Positions 32,369 through 40,996 of a stretch of 64,000 bases of DNA are shown piece after piece. How positions within the stretch are numbered: the first letter of the stretch is position 1; each line of letters begins with the position of its first letter. Under the pieces are notes generated by a model. The model had not been told where the DNA came from. It was given only the letters and a program-made list of their open reading frames with translations, and ran no database searches. The position numbers and the translations under genes are program-made. The stretch is taken from positions 1 to 64,000 of the forward strand of contig CAYZBG010000009.1 of the NCBI GenBank assembly GCA_964476565.1, in the 5' to 3' direction. Source of the DNA: CAMAXB01 sp964476565 (GTDB lineage Bacteria > Verrucomicrobiota > Verrucomicrobiia > Opitutales > Opitutaceae).

Positions 32369-33220
32369 TCAGACCTTCACGGCAAACAGCTCGGCGTGCA
32401 TGTGACCCTCCGCGACCTTGTTCACCGTTCCCGTCATCATGATTGAAAAATCGGGTCCGATCTCGATGCCGATCTGGCCGCCCGGCATGTGAACGGTGAC
32501 GGAGGCGTCGACCAGCCCGAGCTTATGCGCGACCGCGGCCGCGGCGCTCGAACTGCTGCCGGAGGCGAGGGTGTAGCCGGCGCCCCGCTCCCAGATCTCG
32601 ATCTGGATGTTGGCCCGGTCGAGCACCTTCAGGAATTGCACGTTCGTCTTGCGCGGGAAGTTAGGGTGCGTTTCCAGGTCGGGACCGTACTCGCGCGCCA
32701 TCGCCTCCGAGATGTCCGTCAGCGGCAGGACGCAGTGCGGGTTCCCGATCGTCGCGGCGCAAAAGCGGAAGGTGCGCCCCTTGATCACGATCGACTCGTT
32801 GAGCACGTCGCGCGGCGCGCCCGTCACGGGGATCTTGGTGCTGTCAAAGCTGACCTTGCCCATCGCCACCGTGATGAGGCGGCCTTGTTCCTTGATCACG
32901 GAACGGACCTGCCCTCCGGGCGTTTCGATGGTGAAGTCCGGCGACTTCACGAGTCCTTGGTCCCACAGGAAGCGGGAGAATATCCGCAGACCGTTGCCGG
33001 ATTTTTCCGCTTCGGAGCCGTCGGGATTGAAGATGCGCAGCCCAAACTGACTGACCTGGGAGGGCAGCGGTCCCCAGAGAATGCCGTCGGATCCGACTCC
33101 GAAGTTGCGGTGGCAGATCACCCGGATCTGGTCGACCGACGGAACGGTCCATTGCGGGAAATCCGCGGGATTGAGCACGAGGTAGTCGTTGCCGAGGGCG
33201 TGGTACTTGTGGAAGCGCAT
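32369..33220 (-). CDS. Diaminopimelate epimerase homologue lacking catalytic cysteines
   Basis: The 283-residue protein aligns by motif with DapF: F-H-K-Y-H-A-L-G-N-D-Y near the start, F-N-P-D-G-S-E-A-E-K-S-G-N-G-L-R, M-G-K-V-x-F, I-G-N-P-H-C-V and E-R-G-A-G. The catalytic cysteines are missing: the first site has Ile80 after S-G-N-G-L-R where GNGxRC is expected, and the second has Ser220 (T-L-A-S-G-S) where ACG is expected. The nearby Glu is Tyr216. It may be a divergent epimerase with altered chemistry or a non-epimerase member of the fold. Start 33220 is the canonical N-terminus. It ends 13 bases from the bidirectional terminator. Confidence 0.85.
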   Translation of the reverse strand: MRFHKYHALGNDYLVLNPADFPQWTVPSVDQIRVICHRNFGVGSDGILWGPLPSQVSQFGLRIFNPDGSEAEKSGNGLRIFSRFLWDQGLVKSPDFTIETPGGQVRSVIKEQGRLITVAMGKVSFDSTKIPVTGAPRDVLNESIVIKGRTFRFCAATIGNPHCVLPLTDISEAMAREYGPDLETHPNFPRKTNVQFLKVLDRANIQIEIWERGAGYTLASGSSSSAAAAVAHKLGLVDASVTVHMPGGQIGIEIGPDFSIMMTGTVNKVAEGHMHAELFAVKV

Positions 33221-33470
33221 GCGGAAAAGGTCCGGAAGCGAAGCGGATTTTGGCGTCGCGAGGAAGCGCGGAAACAACCCGCCGGTGCGTTCGCGGCCCG
33301 CGGCGGGGCACCAGTCGTGATGAAGGTAGCTTGCATCCCGGGGCGCCGCGCATCCCGGGTTTCCGCCCGATTTTCCACCTGCCAGCGCCCGCCCCAACAA
33401 GCCGGGGCACATCGGATGAGGTACGCTCGTGTCGTTGCCTCGTCCGACCCACCTTCGCATTCATCTCACC

Positions 33471-34868
33471 ATGCCCTTCTTTGCTTTCCGGTTTCGCCGT
33501 CATTTTCATGCGCTGCTCGGTTTCGCCCTCCTCGCGGTCGCCGGAACGATGCCGGCGGCGGAAGGTGACGGTTGGGCGATGAGGGATGAGATTCTGGCTC
33601 GGATTGTTGCGCCGACCTTTCCCGACCGGGATTTCGTCGTGACCGACTTCGGTGCGGCAGGCAATGGCCGGACCGACAATCACCCGGCCTTCGTCAAGGC
33701 GATCGAAGCCTGCGTAAAGGCCGGAGGCGGGCGGGTGGTGGTGCCGAAGGGCTTCTACTTGCTCAACGGGCCCATCCACCTCGCGAGCAACGTCAACCTG
33801 CACCTCATGGCCGGGGCCACCGTGACCTTTGGCGCGGAGATCGAGTATTACCTGCCGCTCGTGCTCACCCGCTGGGAGGGCACCATGATGTACGGCCACT
33901 CCCCACGCGTCTACGCTCGCGGTGCCCGCAACGTGGCCATCACGGGCAAGGGCACGATCGACGGCAACGCCCGGGCAACGCTCGCGATCATGAAGAATGT
34001 GCCGCGGGGCAGCAGCGGCGAATTGCGCCGCATGGGCGCAGAGGGCGTTCCCGTCGAGCAACGGGTGTTCGGCGAAGGCAAATGGATGCGTCCGAGCATG
34101 ATTCAGTTTCTCGAATGCGAGAATGTGCTGATCGAGGATGTGACGATCCGCGATTCCACCTTCTGGGTCGTGCACCCGGTGTTGTCGCGCAACATCACGA
34201 TCCGCGGCATCTTCGTGGAAAGTTGGAACAGCAACAACGATGGCGTAGATCCCGACTCGTGCGTCGACGTGCTGATTGAGAACTGCGAGTTCCGCACCGG
34301 CGATGACGCCATCGCGATCAAGTCAGGACGGGATCAGGACGCCTGGCGCGTCGGACGACCCTCGGAAAACATCGTGATCCGCAACAACCTCATGGGGTCG
34401 CGCCACGCCGGCGTCTGCATCGGCAGCGAGATGTCCGGCGGAGTGAGAAATGTCTTCGTCGAAGACTGCCGGATGGAATCGGTGAGCTCGGCGCTGTACT
34501 TCAAGGGCAATCTGGACCGCGGCGGCCTGGTGGAGAACGTCCGCGCCCGGCGCATCCAGGTGGAACGGGTACGGGAGGGGCTGGTGTGGTTTGAAACCAC
34601 CTATCACGGTTATCGCGGCGGCAATTATCCGCCCTCGTTTCGCAACTATGTGATGGAGGACCTCGTGTGTGACGAAGCCACGGGCTTCGCGATCCAAGTC
34701 GAGGGGGCGGAGGCGGCGCCGATCCGCGACGTCATCATTCGCAGGGCCGTGGTGAAGAAAGCGAAGGAGCCGTTTTCCATCCAGCGGGTGGAGAATTTCG
34801 TCCTCGAGGACGTGACCGTGAACGGCCAGTCTCTGCCGACCCGGTTTCCGCAGCCGGGGAGCCCCTGA
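33471..34868 (+). CDS. Glycoside hydrolase family 28 protein
   Basis: The 465-residue protein has a signal peptide (about 1-30) and a right-handed beta-helix with GH28 motifs: F-G-A-A-G-N-G-R-T-D-N near residue 60, catalytic-type N-N-D-G-V-D-P-D-S-C, T-G-D-D-A-I-A-I-K-S-G, and S-R-H-A-G-V-C-I-G-S-E in place of the usual G-H-G. Members hydrolyse polygalacturonate or rhamnogalacturonan backbones. Start 33471 (ATG, M-P-F-F-A-F) is preferred to a GTG 42 bases earlier. The Gfo/Idh gene follows 12 bases later, suggesting a carbohydrate-use pair. Confidence 0.9.
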   Translation: MPFFAFRFRRHFHALLGFALLAVAGTMPAAEGDGWAMRDEILARIVAPTFPDRDFVVTDFGAAGNGRTDNHPAFVKAIEACVKAGGGRVVVPKGFYLLNGPIHLASNVNLHLMAGATVTFGAEIEYYLPLVLTRWEGTMMYGHSPRVYARGARNVAITGKGTIDGNARATLAIMKNVPRGSSGELRRMGAEGVPVEQRVFGEGKWMRPSMIQFLECENVLIEDVTIRDSTFWVVHPVLSRNITIRGIFVESWNSNNDGVDPDSCVDVLIENCEFRTGDDAIAIKSGRDQDAWRVGRPSENIVIRNNLMGSRHAGVCIGSEMSGGVRNVFVEDCRMESVSSALYFKGNLDRGGLVENVRARRIQVERVREGLVWFETTYHGYRGGNYPPSFRNYVMEDLVCDEATGFAIQVEGAEAAPIRDVIIRRAVVKKAKEPFSIQRVENFVLEDVTVNGQSLPTRFPQPGSP

Positions 34869-34880
34869 TCCGCGTCCGCC

Positions 34881-36254
34881 ATGCCTGCGTCCGCCCGCCC
34901 GATCCTGAATCGCCGCCAAGCCCTGTCGCGCCTCGCCGTGGGCGGGGCGGCGGTGACGCTGGGGCTTGGTCTGCGTCCGGTCCGGGCGGCGTCGCCGTCG
35001 CCGGCGCGTTTGCGTCTGGCCTTCTGGGGTGTCGGTGGCCGCGGTCGGGCCAATGTCTACAACCTTGCCGATCATCAGGCCGTGGCGTTTGCCGATGTCG
35101 ACGACGTGCGGGCGGCTGAGATCTACGAAAAGTTTCCCGGCGTACCGCGGTACCGCGACCACCGGGTGTTGCTCGACCGGCACGCCCACGAGATCGACGG
35201 CATTGTCATCAGCACGCCCGATCACTGGCACCTCGACATGGGTCTTGCGGCCATCCGGGCCGGCAAGCACGTGTACCTCGAGAAACCGCTGGCCCCGACC
35301 ATTTGGGAGTGCCGCGAGCTGCGCAAGGCGGCGGCCGCGTCTGGCGTGATCACGCAGTTCGGGGCGCAGGGGCACAGCTTCGAGGCTTTGCAGGTGTTGC
35401 GCGAATGGGTCGATGCCGGCGTGGTTGGGGCGATTCATGCCGTGCACCTATGGACGGACCGGATGCGTACCCATGACTACGTGGCCGCCGATGAACCGCT
35501 GCCGGGACAGGCGGTCCCGCCCACCTTCGACTGGGAACAGTGGCTTGGGCCGCGCCGGTCGCGTCCATACCACCCGGGCTATGCGCCGAGCCGCTGGCGA
35601 AACTGGTGGGATTTCGGCGCCGGGGCGGTGACGGACATCGGCGTGCACATGTTCGATGTCCTGCAGTCGACCTTCGACCTCGGCGTTCCGGACTCCGTGA
35701 CCGCCGAGGGATCGCCTCCGAAGGCGCTCACCGCGCCGGAATGGGCGCGCGTAGTCTGGCGCTTCCCGGCCCGCGACGGGCGGGGACCGCTGGCCGTGAC
35801 GTGGTTGGGTGGTTTCGACGGCGGCGCGGTCGTCAAGCCGGACGCGGTTCCCGGCTTGTCCCGGGAACTGGTGCAGCGGACCGACTCGGGCATGGCGTTC
35901 GTCGGGACGGAGGGAACGCTGTTCATTCCCGACATGCGGGCGAGCAGCCGTCCCCGCATTTATCCCGAAGCGCGCGAACGCGAGGTGCTCGCATCGCCAC
36001 CGCCCCGCACGCGGCCACGCCCCAAGGGGGGCCATTGGCAGGACTGGACGGACGCGATCCTCGCTGGCCGGCCGGCGTCCGCCCCGCTGGCCTACGGTGC
36101 CGAGGTGACCGAGACGGTCCTGCTGGGGGCGCTGGCACTCCGGAGTCGCAAGGAAGTCCGCTGGCTTCCCGAGGCGATGCGCTGCGTCGACAACCCCGCG
36201 GCGGATGCGTGGGTGACGCCGGCGAACCGGCCGGGCTGGAGTCCCGGCGCCTAA
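34881..36254 (+). CDS. Gfo/Idh/MocA family oxidoreductase, Tat-exported
   Basis: The 457-residue protein starts with a twin-arginine signal (N-R-R-Q-A-L-S-R-L-A-V-G-G), a pattern common in planctomycete/verrucomicrobial members, then a Rossmann domain with G-V-G-G-R-G-R-A-N-V and the D-H-W-H motif and E-K-P-L-A-P-T. The C-terminal alpha/beta domain (about 170-400) binds sugar in this family. It is probably a periplasmic NAD(P)-dependent sugar oxidoreductase. It follows the GH28 gene by 12 bases. Confidence 0.9.
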   Translation: MPASARPILNRRQALSRLAVGGAAVTLGLGLRPVRAASPSPARLRLAFWGVGGRGRANVYNLADHQAVAFADVDDVRAAEIYEKFPGVPRYRDHRVLLDRHAHEIDGIVISTPDHWHLDMGLAAIRAGKHVYLEKPLAPTIWECRELRKAAAASGVITQFGAQGHSFEALQVLREWVDAGVVGAIHAVHLWTDRMRTHDYVAADEPLPGQAVPPTFDWEQWLGPRRSRPYHPGYAPSRWRNWWDFGAGAVTDIGVHMFDVLQSTFDLGVPDSVTAEGSPPKALTAPEWARVVWRFPARDGRGPLAVTWLGGFDGGAVVKPDAVPGLSRELVQRTDSGMAFVGTEGTLFIPDMRASSRPRIYPEAREREVLASPPPRTRPRPKGGHWQDWTDAILAGRPASAPLAYGAEVTETVLLGALALRSRKEVRWLPEAMRCVDNPAADAWVTPANRPGWSPGA

Positions 36255-36342
36255 GGGCGCGTCTGGTAAAGAGTGAGCGCGGGACGTCGATCGTCCCCCG
36301 ACCTGCGCTGAGTGAAATATACGGGAAGGAGCGAGAGGCTCC

Positions 36343-36358
36343 TGACACAGGGTTGTCA
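36343..36358. promoter_or_regulatory. Short inverted repeat TGACA-N6-TGTCA
   Basis: The 16-base sequence TGACACAGGGTTGTCA has perfect five-base arms and lies 24 bases before the NTF2-like gene's ATG. It fits an operator by position. It may be chance in a window this size. Confidence 0.25.
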
Positions 36359-36381
36359 CCGCCGTCGGCTATCGTGGCGGC

Positions 36382-36747
36382 ATGACCATGACCACGATTG
36401 AATTGGCCCACCGCCTGGTGGCCTTGTGCCGGGAAGCCCGCTGGGAGCAGGCCCAGCGCGAATTGTACGCTGACGATGCCGTCAGCGTGGAGCCATACGC
36501 CACGCCGGGCGTGCCGCAGGAGACCCACGGGCTGCCGAACCTGATCGAGAAGGGGCGGCGTTTCGTCGCGCAACTCGAGACGCTGCATGCGCACACCGTG
36601 TCCGACCCCCTGGTCTCGACGGCGTCCTTTGCGTGCACCATGAGCCTCGACGTAACGATGAAGGGGCAGGGACGGATGCAGATGACCGAGCTCTGCGTCT
36701 ACCAGGTGAAGGACGGGAAGATCGTTTCGGAGCAGTTCTTCGTCTGA
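36382..36747 (+). CDS. NTF2-like/SnoaL-type protein
   Basis: The 121-residue protein has the cone-fold pattern of the SnoaL/NTF2-like superfamily: an N-terminal helix (E-L-A-H-R-L-V-A-L-C-R-E), F/Y-A-D-D-A-V-type strand (L-Y-A-D-D-A-V-S-V-E-P) and C-terminal strands (E-L-C-V-Y-Q-V-K-D-G-K-I-V-S-E-Q-F-F). Members range from cyclases to ketosteroid isomerases and small ligand binders; function is open. It lies downstream of the Gfo/Idh gene and upstream of a YCII-related gene. Confidence 0.8.
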   Translation: MTMTTIELAHRLVALCREARWEQAQRELYADDAVSVEPYATPGVPQETHGLPNLIEKGRRFVAQLETLHAHTVSDPLVSTASFACTMSLDVTMKGQGRMQMTELCVYQVKDGKIVSEQFFV

Positions 36748-36802
36748 GCCGGGCATATCCGGACTTTTGACAGACCCGTTCCGACCGCCTCACGCTTTAT
36801 CC

Positions 36803-37207
36803 ATGGGTTCCTCACCGTCATCCTCCTCCTACCTGTTGCTCTTCAAGAATGCCGGGCCTGCGACGCACGCTCACCTGACGGCCGACGAACAGGCCGAGCT
36901 GATGCGCCGTTGGAATGCCTGGTACGATGGGCTCGCCGCGAAAGGCAAAGTCGACCACGGCCAACCCCTGGCCCTGGCGGGCCGAGTCGTGAGCATGCGG
37001 GAGGGCCGGATCGTGGACGGACCCTATGCGGAAACCAAGGAGGCGGTGGGCGGTTACTTCATGCTCCGGGTCGCCGACCTCGACGAGGCCACGGCCATCG
37101 CCCGGGAATGTCCGGGCCTGCCCTTGGGCGTCACGGTCGAGGTGCGCCCGGTGGCCGCCGTGAGCCCGGTGCTCGAAGGCGTACGGGGTCGTCCGCCAGC
37201 GCGCTAG
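36803..37207 (+). CDS. YCII-related protein
   Basis: The 134-residue protein has the YCII/DGPF-type fold signature: Y-L-L-L-F near the start, M-R-R-W-N-A-W-Y-D-G-L-A-A-K-G, R-I-V-D-G-P-Y-A-E-T-K-E and G-G-Y-F-M-L-R-V-A-D-L-D-E-A. Homologues often accompany ECF sigma factors but none is seen here. Start 36803 (M-G-S-S-P) is preferred over an upstream in-frame ATG. No enzymatic role is assigned. Confidence 0.85.
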   Translation: MGSSPSSSSYLLLFKNAGPATHAHLTADEQAELMRRWNAWYDGLAAKGKVDHGQPLALAGRVVSMREGRIVDGPYAETKEAVGGYFMLRVADLDEATAIARECPGLPLGVTVEVRPVAAVSPVLEGVRGRPPAR

Positions 37208-37301
37208 GGCGTCCCTCGCGGCGGATCGATTTCGTGGGGGCGGTTGAACAGGGATTGGCAGGGCGCGGCCGTTCGCTTTGGCTAGGCTCGCTTTCCCACC
37301 C

Positions 37302-38048
37302 ATGAATCTTCCCGCCCTCCGTCTGCTCCTGTTTGTTCTGCTCGTGCTCGGCACGGGCGCACCCTCGGCCTTTGCCTCCCGCGAGTGGGAAGGCGCATGG
37401 CGCATCGCGGATGGCGATGCGGAACGCGTCATGCTCATCGTGGACGGCTACTGGACCATTGCCGCCTTCGATCGAAAGGCGCCGCGCTTCCTTCGCACCA
37501 TGGGCGGGCCGTTCCGGGCGGACGGCAAGGCCGTGTCCAGCGTGCTGCAGTTCGACTCGGAGGACCGGAGCCAGGTCGGCACCCGCGTGTCCGTCTCGGT
37601 CGAACGGTTCGGTGACGAACTGCAGGTCAGGCAGGACGACGGATCGCTGGAGGTCTGGCGGCGCATCGAGGAAACGACGGGCGCGCTGACCGGGGTCTGG
37701 CGGATCACCGGGCGCGTGCGCGATGGCCAGACCGAGGCCATGCCGCTGCGGGCCCGGCGCACGCTCAAGATTTTGACTGGTTCGCGGTTTCAGTGGATCG
37801 CGATCAACGTGGAGACGGGTGAATTCTCCGGCACCGGCGGAGGGACCTATGTGTATGAGAACGGCAATTACACCGAGCGCCTTGAGTTTTTCTCCCGCGA
37901 TGCCACCCGGGTCGGGGCGAGTCTCTCCTTTCAGGGCGAGATCAAGGACGGAGTCTGGCATCACCGCGGCCTGAGTTCGCGCGGCGATCCGATCCACGAA
38001 CTGTGGTCGAAGATGCCGCCGGCCGACCACGGGTTCTCCGCGCCGTAA
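37302..38048 (+). CDS. Secreted protein of unknown function
   Basis: The 248-residue protein has a clear signal peptide (M-N-L-P-A-L-R-L-L, cleavage after F-A-S) and a repeated beta-rich pattern: the segment W-E-G-A-W-R-I-A-D-G-D and the later L-T-G-V-W-R-I-T-G-R share a W-x-I motif, suggesting two lipocalin-like halves. No catalytic motif is recognised. Start 37302 is chosen for the signal peptide. It is a lone gene between the YCII gene and the alkene reductase. Confidence 0.75.
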   Translation: MNLPALRLLLFVLLVLGTGAPSAFASREWEGAWRIADGDAERVMLIVDGYWTIAAFDRKAPRFLRTMGGPFRADGKAVSSVLQFDSEDRSQVGTRVSVSVERFGDELQVRQDDGSLEVWRRIEETTGALTGVWRITGRVRDGQTEAMPLRARRTLKILTGSRFQWIAINVETGEFSGTGGGTYVYENGNYTERLEFFSRDATRVGASLSFQGEIKDGVWHHRGLSSRGDPIHELWSKMPPADHGFSAP

Positions 38049-38117
38049 CAACGGCACCGGCGGCGTTTCGCGGTTCCGCGGGTTGCAAAGGTCGGCAAGG
38101 CGGCTCCCTTTCCGGCC

Positions 38118-39200
38118 ATGGATACCGCTTCTCTGTTCTCTCCCGTGCACGTGGGCGCGCTCGCCCTGCGCAACCGCATCGTCATGGCTCCGCTGACGCG
38201 GCAGCGTGCCGACGCCGACCATGTGCCGACCGGCATTATGGCCGAATACTACGCGCAACGCGCCTCCGCCGGCCTGATCGTGGCCGAGGCCACGATGGTG
38301 ATGGCGGGCAATTCGGCCTTCGGCGGCCGCGAGCCCGGAATCTATTCATCCGCTCAGGTGGCGGCCTGGCGCCAGGTCACGGACGCGGTCCACGCCCGTG
38401 GCGGCTTGATCGTGCTCCAGCTCTGGCACGGCGGACGCGCCTGCCATTCCCTGCTCAACGGCGGCGCGCAGCCGGTTGCACCCAGCGCGCTCGCCATCCA
38501 GAACGACCAAATTCACACCCCGCAGGGAAAGAAAGACTACGAGGTGCCGCGGGCGCTGCGGGACGACGAGCTGCCGGGCATCGTCGAGGGATTCCGCCGG
38601 GCGGCCGAAAACGCCAAGGCGGCGGGCTTTGACGGGGTCGAGGTGCACGGAGCGAATGGCTACCTGCTCGACCAGTTCCTTCGCGACGGCAGCAACCGGC
38701 GCACGGGTCCCTATGGCGGGCCGATCGCGCACCGGGCGCGGCTCCTGTTCGAAGTGGTGGATGCAGTCGTGGCGGTCTGGGGGGCAGGGCGCGTCGGGCT
38801 GCGCATCTCGCCGCTCAACAGTTTCAACGACATGAAGGACAGCGATCCGGCAGGTCTCACGGCCTATGTCGCGGCCGAGACGAACCGGCGCGCGCTCGCC
38901 TATCTGCACGTGATGCGCGGTGACTTCTTCGGGGTGCAAAAGGCAGACGTGATGACCCCGGCCCGGCAGGCCTTTCGCGGCGCCCTCATCGGCAACATGG
39001 GGTACTCGCCGGAAGAAGCCGCCCGGGCGGTCGCGACCGGTACGTTGGCCGCGGTCGCGTTTGGCCATCATTACGTGAGCAATCCGGATCTCGTCGAACG
39101 GGTGAAGGTCGGGGCCGCCCTGGTGGAGCCGGACAACGCCACCCTCTACACGCCGGGTCCGCGCGGCTACACCGACTATCCTCCGCTGGCCGTCGCCTGA
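38118..39200 (+). CDS. Old Yellow Enzyme family alkene reductase
   Basis: The 360-residue protein is an FMN-dependent OYE/NemA-type reductase of activated alkenes or nitro compounds. Motifs include L-F-S-P-V-H-V-G at the start, R-I-V-M-A-P-L-T-R, Q-L-W-H-G-G-R, H-G-A-N-G-Y-L-L-D-Q-F-L-R-D-G-S-N, G-P-Y-G-G, and the C-terminal Y-V-S-N-P-D-L-V-E-R with G-Y-T-D-Y-P. Length is typical. It stands alone with no regulator beside it. Confidence 0.95.
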   Translation: MDTASLFSPVHVGALALRNRIVMAPLTRQRADADHVPTGIMAEYYAQRASAGLIVAEATMVMAGNSAFGGREPGIYSSAQVAAWRQVTDAVHARGGLIVLQLWHGGRACHSLLNGGAQPVAPSALAIQNDQIHTPQGKKDYEVPRALRDDELPGIVEGFRRAAENAKAAGFDGVEVHGANGYLLDQFLRDGSNRRTGPYGGPIAHRARLLFEVVDAVVAVWGAGRVGLRISPLNSFNDMKDSDPAGLTAYVAAETNRRALAYLHVMRGDFFGVQKADVMTPARQAFRGALIGNMGYSPEEAARAVATGTLAAVAFGHHYVSNPDLVERVKVGAALVEPDNATLYTPGPRGYTDYPPLAVA

Positions 39201-39291
39201 GTGCGGGCAAGGGCTGGTGGTGCGCAAGCCCCGCGCAGCAAAAGGCAAGCCGTGCGCAGAGCAGGGTGGGGGTCGGGTGTAGACTGATCAC

Positions 39292-39507
39292 ATGAACTCC
39301 TCCCTGCATCCCAAAGCGTCGGTTTCCCTTCGCCCGGCGGGGCTCTTCATGGCTGTCGCCTGGGTCTTGATCCTCGCGAAATGCGTCCTGGTCTGGTGGG
39401 CCATCGGCCACTGGCACGTGCCGCTGCACCCCGCGTGGATCGTCGCGCCCACGCTCGTCTTCGCCGCCCTCGCCACGGCGCTCTGGGTGACCCATCGCGA
39501 GGAGTGA
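39292..39507 (+). CDS. Small membrane protein, 71 residues
   Basis: The predicted protein has a basic/polar start (M-N-S-S-L-H-P-K) and two membrane segments (about 17-37 with L-F-M-A-V-A-W-V-L-I-L-A and 48-66 with W-I-V-A-P-T-L-V-F-A-A-L), ending W-V-T-H-R-E-E. The frame fills the gap between the alkene reductase and the lipoprotein gene. No family is recognised and expression is not shown, but the two-helix layout is plausible. Confidence 0.55.
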   Translation: MNSSLHPKASVSLRPAGLFMAVAWVLILAKCVLVWWAIGHWHVPLHPAWIVAPTLVFAALATALWVTHREE

Positions 39508-39553
39508 GGCACCGGTCCGGTTGCAACCGTCGCCGCGCTGCGCATTCTCCCGC

Positions 39554-40387
39554 ATGGTCGCTTTCCCTTGGCGGTGCCGACTTCCTTCCTGGCTGGCGCT
39601 CGGGCTCGCCTTCACCGTAGCCGGCTGTTCGTCCTTTCCGGACGGAGGGGCATCGTCTGCACCCGCGACGGACGGCCTGACGGCGGAGGCGCTTTTTGAG
39701 CGTTGCCTCGCAGCCCACGGCGGCGACGTCCACGCCTGGGCGCGGGAGGTTCGCTTCGCGGTCGACGGGGAATGGAATACCCTTATCCAGCGTATCCAAC
39801 CCATCGTGACGGATGCGCGCTACCGGGTGACGTCGCAGGAACGGTACGTTACGGCGGACCGTCGGTACGAGGTGGAATGGCGCGGCCCGTCCGGCGTGAA
39901 GCGGGTGGTGCGCACGCCGGAGACGGTGGAGGTCTCTTACAACGGCGTGACCACGAACGACGAAGCGGTGCGGCAGGCGACGGCGATGACCGCCGACGCG
40001 TTCCAGCTTTTTCATCTCGGGCCTTCGTTCTTCGCCGCCCGCGGGGCCCGCTTCGAACGCATCGCGGATGCACGTGAGGGTGGGGTGACGTACCGGCGCC
40101 TTCGCACCACGTTGCGCCCCGGCTTTGGCTTCTCCGAGGAAGACCACGTGGTGGCGTGGATTCACCCTGAGACGGACCGCCTGTACCGCGTTCATCTCAC
40201 GGTGAACGGGTTCCCGGCCACGCGGGGCGCGCATGTGGATACCACCTACCTTGCCTACCGTCAGGCGGGCCAGCTTTGTGTGCCGACGCTCCTGAATGAG
40301 CGCCTGCGCGGTCCCCTCCGGCTCAACGTCCATCGCTGGTGGATGACCGCCGCGGAGGTGGATGGCGTGCCGTTGACGCCCCCGTGA
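39554..40387 (+). CDS. Lipoprotein of unknown function
   Basis: The 277-residue protein starts with a lipoprotein signal (M-V-A-F-P-W-R-C, lipobox T-V-A-G-C followed by S-S) and has an alternating beta-strand pattern such as R-F-A-V-D-G-E-W and V-E-V-S-Y-N-G-V-T, reminiscent of LolA/LolB-like folds. It could bind a lipid or act at the outer membrane; this is structural guesswork. Start 39554 is preferred because it puts the signal at the N-terminus; the frame extends 11 codons upstream. Confidence 0.7.
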   Translation: MVAFPWRCRLPSWLALGLAFTVAGCSSFPDGGASSAPATDGLTAEALFERCLAAHGGDVHAWAREVRFAVDGEWNTLIQRIQPIVTDARYRVTSQERYVTADRRYEVEWRGPSGVKRVVRTPETVEVSYNGVTTNDEAVRQATAMTADAFQLFHLGPSFFAARGARFERIADAREGGVTYRRLRTTLRPGFGFSEEDHVVAWIHPETDRLYRVHLTVNGFPATRGAHVDTTYLAYRQAGQLCVPTLLNERLRGPLRLNVHRWWMTAAEVDGVPLTPP

Positions 40388-40393
40388 GCGGCG

Positions 40394-40996
40394 TCAGGTC
40401 CGGGCCTTGAGCGTGTTCAAATAGTCGGCCTGACAGGTCGGGCACATGCCGTGGGAGAAACGAGCCTCGGTGTGGGCCTCCACATGGGCCGCGAGGTCGA
40501 TCCAATCGTTTGGCGTGGTCCGCACCTTGTGACAGGAGGAACACAGGGGGATCAATCCGCGCAGGGTTTTCACCTCGGCGATGGCGCGTCGCAGGTCGTC
40601 GTGCTGGCGTGCGAGTTCCTTTTCGTAGGCCCGTCGTTCCGTCGCATCGAAGATCGCCGACTGCCAGAGGGCGGGCGCGGAGCCGATGACCGGGCGGGTG
40701 GTGACGAGCACGGGCCGGCGTTCGCCGTTGCGGGCCACGAGGTCGAAGGCGACTTCACGCACCTCGCCGTGCAGACGCAGCAGCGGCGCGTAATGCGTCT
40801 CGTAGTAAATGCGTCCGCCGACGCTGAGCAGATCGGGCAAGGTCAGGCGTCCGATTACGTCCCCGGCTTCGCGGTCCAACCACCCCAGCAGCGTACGGTT
40901 GCAGTGCACGATCCGCCCGTTGGCATCGGTCACGAGGGATCCGCACGGGGCATTTTCGTACAGCGCCTCAAGGTTGAGCGTGGGGTCCGCGCTCAT
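40394..40996 (-). CDS. PAS-domain protein with C-terminal Cys4 motif
   Basis: The 200-residue protein has a PAS domain (about 10-120: L-E-A-L-Y-E-N-A-P-C-G, I-V-H-C-N-R-T-L-L-G-W, F-D-A-T-E-R-R), a short coiled coil (about 120-148), and a C-terminal segment L-I-P-L-C-S-S-C-H-K-V-R with S-H-G-M-C-P-T-C; the four cysteines (152, 155, 185, 188) suggest metal binding. No kinase, GGDEF or phosphatase domain is present. The ATG overlaps the RsbQ-like gene's stop (ATGA), so the two are translationally coupled. Confidence 0.82.
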   Translation of the reverse strand: MSADPTLNLEALYENAPCGSLVTDANGRIVHCNRTLLGWLDREAGDVIGRLTLPDLLSVGGRIYYETHYAPLLRLHGEVREVAFDLVARNGERRPVLVTTRPVIGSAPALWQSAIFDATERRAYEKELARQHDDLRRAIAEVKTLRGLIPLCSSCHKVRTTPNDWIDLAAHVEAHTEARFSHGMCPTCQADYLNTLKART

